25,506 nucleotides of DNA from a virus, in IMG/VR virus record IMGVR_UViG_3300046642_000303, positions 1 through 25,506 of that record, one strand, 5' to 3'. The first letter of the stretch is position 1. Every line of letters begins with the position of its first letter. The notes beneath the pieces are model-generated. The model was given only the letters and a program-made list of their open reading frames with translations, was not told where the DNA came from and made no database searches. The position numbers were made by a program, and so were the translations under genes. This document shows, piece by piece, positions 22,732 through 25,506 of this stretch.

Positions 22732-22762
22732 GGTCGTCGCCTACGGGCGGCGGCCTTTTTTT
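22732..22762 (+). terminator. Rho-independent terminator of the late operon
   Basis: Arms 22732-22741 and 22746-22755 form a 10-bp stem (two G-U pairs) closed by a TACG loop, giving the very stable cUACGg tetraloop in RNA, and seven T follow at 22756-22762. It sits after the last lysis gene and before the convergent regulator. The opposite strand has no T run, so it works for + transcription only. Confidence 0.92.
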
Positions 22763-22772
22763 GTCGGCCCGG

Positions 22773-23054
22773 TCAATCGTCGTCATTGTTGAGCAAGTCC
22801 ATGGCCGTGCCATAACGAGGGCGGCGGTAGCGCGGCGGCGGCGATCCCGGTGGTGCCAGCAGCTCGACCGGTTCACATTGCAGCGCGCGGGCCAGTTGCT
22901 CGATACGGTCGACGCCGAGGCCGGCGCGCCCACGCTCGTAGTTCTGGATGGTGCCGACGGTGACGCCGAGCGCCCTAGCGAGGCGGCCTTGTGAGACCGC
23001 GCGGTGCAGGCGGACCTGGCGCAGCCGTTCGCCCAGCCGGGAATCGTGGCCCAT
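22773..23054 (-). CDS. XRE-family (Cro/CI-type) transcription regulator, 93 aa
   Basis: The 93-residue protein has a classic helix-turn-helix in its first 70 residues: GERLRQVRLHRAVSQGRLAR, then ALGVTVGTIQNYERGRAGL and VDRIEQLARALQCEPVELL. The remaining 25 are a Pro/Arg-rich tail without a peptidase or dimer domain, so it is Cro-like or a short repressor rather than a full CI. It is the only gene on the minus strand and is convergent with the late operon. The start is backed by a GGGAGGGGGG purine run just before it on the minus strand. It probably controls the control region 23055-23458 and the integrase operon. Confidence 0.88.
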   Translation of the reverse strand: MGHDSRLGERLRQVRLHRAVSQGRLARALGVTVGTIQNYERGRAGLGVDRIEQLARALQCEPVELLAPPGSPPPRYRRPRYGTAMDLLNNDDD

Positions 23055-23116
23055 TTGCCCCCCTCCCTGAATGCACGAAAATCGGTTGGTGATCTGAAAA
23101 ATGGATAATGGTTGTA

Positions 23117-23146
23117 ATGTTAAGCCCGGTGTCAGGTTGATTGCAA
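23117..23146 (-). promoter_or_regulatory. candidate promoter for the XRE gene
   Basis: Read on the minus strand, TTGCAA (23141-23146) and TAACAT (23117-23122) are 18 bases apart, fitting a sigma-70-type promoter with moderate matches. It would leave a leader of about 60 bases before the ATG at 23054. Prediction by eye only. Confidence 0.35.
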
Positions 23147-23157
23147 GAGTTGCTTAA
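23120..23157. promoter_or_regulatory. inverted repeat, candidate operator
   Basis: TTAAGC (23120-23125) and GCTTAA (23152-23157) are perfect 6-bp inverted arms with centres 32 bases apart, about three helical turns. The left arm covers part of the candidate -10 box of the XRE promoter and the right arm lies just behind the -35, as expected for autoregulation. Confidence 0.35.
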
Positions 23158-23184
23158 TGTTGGGGGGGCGAGCGAAACCTGTTG

Positions 23185-23208
23185 GATGTTGCCCCAGATG
23201 TTGCCCCG
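23185..23208. repeat. 12-bp tandem repeat
   Basis: GATGTTGCCCCA is followed directly by GATGTTGCCCCG, two copies that differ only in the last base. It lies in the control region, possibly as iterated protein-binding sites. Confidence 0.8.
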
Positions 23209-23216
23209 GCGCCGGG
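23205..23216. repeat. perfect 12-bp palindrome
   Basis: CCCGGCGCCGGG is a perfect dyad overlapping the end of the tandem repeat. It could be an operator or recombination-protein site; GC-rich palindromes also arise by chance in such DNA. Confidence 0.6.
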
Positions 23217-23345
23217 TGCCAAATCGGAAACGTAGCAACTTCAAAGACTTGGGCCGGAAGGTCAGGTTGTGTTCAATAACGTCCTGGCCTGTAAACATGG
23301 ACAAACATTTGGCGGCATCGAGCAACATTTAATGCGTGAAACCGC

Positions 23346-23374
23346 TTGTAAATCGGCGTTTCCCCTGCTACATT
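23346..23374 (+). promoter_or_regulatory. candidate promoter for the membrane protein-integrase operon
   Basis: TTGTAA (23346-23351), a 17-base spacer and TACATT (23369-23374), with TG one base upstream of the -10 as in extended -10 promoters. It lies about 85 bases before the GTG start at 23459. Confidence 0.4.
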
Positions 23375-23420
23375 ATGCAACATCAGGTGACATTGCCAAT
23401 CACGGCGAAACACCAGACAT

Positions 23421-23441
23421 TGGGGCCCCCGAGGGGCCCCA
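23421..23441 (+). repeat. GC hairpin before a GTG-start gene
   Basis: TGGGGCCCC, a CGA loop and GGGGCCCCA form a perfect 9-bp stem. It ends 5 bases before the AGGAG ribosome binding site (23447-23451) of the next gene. There is no T run, so it is not an ordinary terminator. It may affect translation or protect the mRNA 5' part. Confidence 0.75.
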
Positions 23442-23458
23442 GCAACAGGAGAACGAAC

Positions 23459-23809
23459 GTGATTTCGAAGTCTGTAATTATATTCTGGTCGGTCGTTTGT
23501 TTGACAATCGCTATGAATTTGATGGCCAAAGATACACAAGGAACAGGAACCGTCATTTACATTCTTGGGAACGGATTGCTCTGGGCGATCGTGGTTATCC
23601 CGACGGCATTGATCGGCCAACTTTTCAAATCTCAAAAAGTCTACAGCCCCAAGATGCGAATGATCCGTGGTGGTGTACTCACCGCCATCGGGTTGCTGAC
23701 ATTCATGATGGTGAATGCATCTCAACAGCCTGCACCTATGAAAGCCTTTGGAAAGAATGATCCCCGATCAATTACGGGGCACGGGTTCCAGCCTTGGATT
23801 GAGCGATGA
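23459..23809 (+). CDS. small membrane protein, 116 aa, GTG start
   Basis: I start it at GTG 23459, because AGGAG (23447-23451) lies 7 bases upstream; an ATG at 23336 in the same frame lacks such a site and adds low-quality sequence through the hairpin. The protein has three hydrophobic segments (near 4-20 SVIIFWSVVCLTIAMNL, 33-50 VIYILGNGLLWAIVVIPT, 69-85 GVLTAIGLLTFMMV) and a short Pro/Lys tail. I do not recognise it. The stop overlaps the next ATG (ATGA). Placement between repressor and integrase suggests a lysogeny-expressed accessory gene, for example superinfection exclusion; that is only inference. Confidence 0.6.
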   Translation: MISKSVIIFWSVVCLTIAMNLMAKDTQGTGTVIYILGNGLLWAIVVIPTALIGQLFKSQKVYSPKMRMIRGGVLTAIGLLTFMMVNASQQPAPMKAFGKNDPRSITGHGFQPWIER

Positions 23810-24036
23810 CCGCCAGTGAATTCGAGACCCTGCGCCAGGACATCAAAGCGATGCGCGCCGACGTTGATCGGCATTTCGTGGAGATTGAAATTCGCTTTGC
23901 GCAGGTCGACGCCAAGCTCGACGCAAAACCGAGCGTAGCCGCCCTCTATCAATCCGTGGCCGTGATGATGTTCGGTCTTAGCGCGGCGATCACAGGAACG
24001 GTCGTGGTGCTCAAAAATATCGGACTACTGGGATGA
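23806..24036 (+). CDS. coiled-coil protein with C-terminal membrane anchor, 76 aa
   Basis: The first 45 residues form a heptad-like charged helix (TLRQDIKAMRADVDRHFVEI, then RFAQVDAKLDAK), and residues 48-70 are one hydrophobic segment (VAVMMFGLSAAITGTVVVL). This tail-anchored coiled-coil form is common in small phage and bacterial proteins of unknown role. The start overlaps the previous stop and its own stop overlaps the integrase ATG at 24033, making a coupled three-gene unit. Function is unknown. Confidence 0.65.
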   Translation: MTASEFETLRQDIKAMRADVDRHFVEIEIRFAQVDAKLDAKPSVAALYQSVAVMMFGLSAAITGTVVVLKNIGLLG

Positions 24037-25385
24037 AAACCACGCTCACTGACCGCGCCGTCAAGACGGCCAAGGCCGACATTAGCGACGACCTCGTTTC
24101 TGGTTTCCTGCTGCGCGTTCGTCCATCTGGCGCAAAATCTTATGCCCTCAAGGCTCGCTACCCCGGCTCGCCCAATCCAACACGGCGCACCATCGCTAGG
24201 GTTGGCGAGATATCGCTAGCTGAGGCGCGCGACAAAGCGCGGAAATGGAAGGAGCTTCTGCAGCGCGGCATCGATCCGGCCGGCGAGCTCGAGCGCGAGC
24301 GGGGCGAGGCTGACCGCAAGCGCAAGGACACGATCGCCACGCTGGCCGAGACCTATCTGGCGACGCAGGTCATCGGGAAGATGCGGCAGGACGTGCGGAT
24401 GGTGCATAACTTCCGCGACATCCTGATCCCGATGTTCGGGCACCGGCCGGTCGCCGACCTAACCTCGCGCGAAGTCTCGCTGGCGCTGGCCGAGATCGAG
24501 CAGCACGGCAGCGATCTCGGGTTGGTCAAGCTCGGCGTTCGAAAGGAGTTGCGCCGTCCTGGCCGGGCGAGCGGGCCGGCGCCAACGCAGGCGCGCAACC
24601 TGTTCGTCTATCTGGATGGCATGCTGCGCTGGGCGGCCGGCACCGGCGACTATGGCATTGAGTTCTCGCCGCTGATGCGCGTCAGTTTGGCCAAGCGGTT
24701 CGGCCCGGCGCCGCGGCGATCGCGCTACCTCAACGACATCGAGATCGGTGCGGTCTGGCGCGCGAGCGGCACGCTGCGCTCACCCTATCGGCAACTCTAC
24801 CGCATGCTGTTCCTGACCGGGCTGCGGCTGTCAGAAGTGCTCGAGGCCGATTGGCGCGAGTTCGATATCAAGGCGAAGGAGTGGACGATCCCGGCTGAGC
24901 GCATGAAGGGCAAGAACGGCAGCGCGCAGGAGCATACCGTCCCGCTGACGGCGCACATGCTCGACGTTCTGAAAGAGGTTCCCCGCGGGCCGCGTGGGCC
25001 GTTCGTCTTTTCGGTCAACGGCGGCGTCAGCCCGATTGCCAACCGCGGCAAGTTCAAGGAAATGCTCGACGCCGCCATGGCCGCCGACCTGCGCGTGCCC
25101 GACAGTCAGCTCGGGCATTTCACCAATCACGATCTGCGCCGGACGCTGCGGACCCGCGGGCGCAAGCTCGGCATCGCCTCCGATATCGGCGAGGCTATCC
25201 TGGCCCACCGTCGCGTCGGCGTCGCTGGCATCTACGACCATGACGACCGGCTCGAGGAGCGGCGCGCGGCGCATGAGCTGTGGGGCGAGTTCCTGCTCAA
25301 GTGCGCGGGCGGCAACGTGGTGCGGATGCAACGTGGTCCCCGATTAGGCAGGGGCGCAAGCTCAACCCGAACATCTAGCGGGTAG
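24033..25385 (+). CDS. int: tyrosine recombinase, P4-type phage integrase, 450 aa
   Basis: The enzyme inserts and excises the prophage by strand exchange through a covalent 3'-phosphotyrosine. The N-terminal DUF4102-like arm-binding domain (1-90: LTDRAVKTAKAD, SGFLLRVRPSGAKSYALK, then LAEARDKARKWKELLQRGID) is followed by a core-binding part (100-225) and the catalytic domain. Catalytic residues fit: Arg265 (LTGLRLSEV), Lys292 or Lys294 (MKGKNG), His366 and Arg369 (NHDLRR), His392 (LAHRRV) and Tyr401 (GIYDHDD). The set looks complete, so it is probably active. The ATG overlaps the coiled-coil gene stop (ATGA). The C-terminal 30 residues are low-complexity. Confidence 0.93.
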   Translation: MKTTLTDRAVKTAKADISDDLVSGFLLRVRPSGAKSYALKARYPGSPNPTRRTIARVGEISLAEARDKARKWKELLQRGIDPAGELERERGEADRKRKDTIATLAETYLATQVIGKMRQDVRMVHNFRDILIPMFGHRPVADLTSREVSLALAEIEQHGSDLGLVKLGVRKELRRPGRASGPAPTQARNLFVYLDGMLRWAAGTGDYGIEFSPLMRVSLAKRFGPAPRRSRYLNDIEIGAVWRASGTLRSPYRQLYRMLFLTGLRLSEVLEADWREFDIKAKEWTIPAERMKGKNGSAQEHTVPLTAHMLDVLKEVPRGPRGPFVFSVNGGVSPIANRGKFKEMLDAAMAADLRVPDSQLGHFTNHDLRRTLRTRGRKLGIASDIGEAILAHRRVGVAGIYDHDDRLEERRAAHELWGEFLLKCAGGNVVRMQRGPRLGRGASSTRTSSG

Positions 25386-25406
25386 TGTGAGAGTAACGAA
25401 CTCACA
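25386..25406. repeat. short inverted repeat after the integrase
   Basis: TGTGAG (25386-25391) and CTCACA (25401-25406) are perfect arms with a 9-base loop, starting directly after the integrase stop. No T run follows, so it is a weak terminator at best; an accessory site near the attachment region is possible. Confidence 0.4.
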
Positions 25407-25467
25407 GATACAAACGAACCCGGAAGCCAATGTAGGTTGAGGCCACATCATTATAGGATGACAAAAA

Positions 25468-25506
25468 ATGGCTGACGTATCAGAACCGGACTTTCGCTAC
25501 CTCGAT
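25468..25506 (+). CDS. start of a gene cut by the right edge
   Basis: AGGA (25455-25458) lies 9 bases before ATG 25468, and 13 codons (MADVSEPDFRYLD) run to the edge. It is too short to identify. It could be the first host gene outside the prophage or a further phage gene. Confidence 0.4.
   Translation, partial: MADVSEPDFRYLD

Larger units (their letters stand above)
23055..23458. other. intergenic control region between regulator and integrase operon
   Basis: About 400 bases without a gene I would accept. It holds a candidate leftward promoter for the XRE gene, a paired TTAAGC/GCTTAA inverted repeat, a 12-bp tandem repeat, a perfect palindrome, a candidate rightward promoter and a GC hairpin before the next gene's start. 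No tRNA or clear attachment core is visible. Confidence 0.6.

Noticed and set aside
23185-23216. tandem repeat and palindrome as a CRISPR-like or attachment core
   Set aside because: Only two adjacent 12-bp copies with no spacers, and no second copy seen near the integrase end.
23273-23725. 150-codon minus-strand ORF and a 163-codon plus ORF at 23269-23760
   Set aside because: Both overlap the membrane protein at 23459-23809, which has an SD, hydrophobic segments and ATGA coupling. The alternatives are His/Cys/Arg-rich without a pattern.
1-25506. tRNA, rRNA, CRISPR array or insertion sequence
   Set aside because: None was seen on reading the sequence: no cloverleaf-like segment, spaced repeats or transposase motif.

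Overview
The window holds the right-hand part of a tailed prophage in a GC-rich alphaproteobacterium. Codon use and protein style resemble Bradyrhizobium or Rhodopseudomonas-type Hyphomicrobiales; this is an inference from style, not from a marker gene. A tape measure protein, a tail tube protein and a tail chaperone with an apparent frameshift are present, and no sheath or contractile baseplate gene is visible. This fits a long, non-contractile (siphovirus) tail. The terminase is not here and should lie to the left. The right side carries a tyrosine integrase and probably lies near the prophage end.

Layout, all on + except one regulator. (1) 231-4829, head module: a small AT-rich ORF, a fused prohead protease/major capsid protein with a strong internal ribosome binding site, a hairpin terminator or attenuator, a small HeH-like protein, the HK97-type portal and two small unknown proteins. 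(2) 4826-7610, a fibre island placed inside the head region: a fibre with a glycine-rich tip, a coupled 18-codon mini-ORF, a Gly/Ala-rich protein and a collagen-like protein. (3) 7611-8285, head-tail connector. (4) 8282-10390, three sugar-related genes: a DUF115/sialyltransferase-like protein, a GT9-like glycosyltransferase and a SAM methyltransferase. (5) 10387-17476, head completion and tail genes. (6) 17473-20855, tail-tip and receptor-binding candidates, including an Asp-box protein and a SPRY-like protein. (7) 20873-22686, lysis: an amidase with a C-terminal double-psi-barrel-like domain, followed by small membrane proteins, one apparently frameshifted. A strong terminator with a UACG loop closes the late operon at 22732-22762.

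(8) 22773-23054 (-) is an XRE/Cro-CI type repressor. A roughly 400-base control region follows, with an inverted repeat, a 12-bp tandem repeat and a candidate rightward promoter. (9) 23459-25385 (+) is a three-gene unit in which two small membrane proteins are joined by ATGA overlaps to the integrase. A new gene begins at 25468 and runs off the edge.

Most junctions are 1-8 base overlaps or abutting stop/start codons, so the late region reads as one translationally coupled transcript. The points most worth checking are the protease-capsid fusion with its nested start, the -1 frameshift in the tail chaperone, the sugar cassette between head and tail genes, the SD-masking hairpin before the endolysin, and the membrane-protein pair coupled to the integrase.
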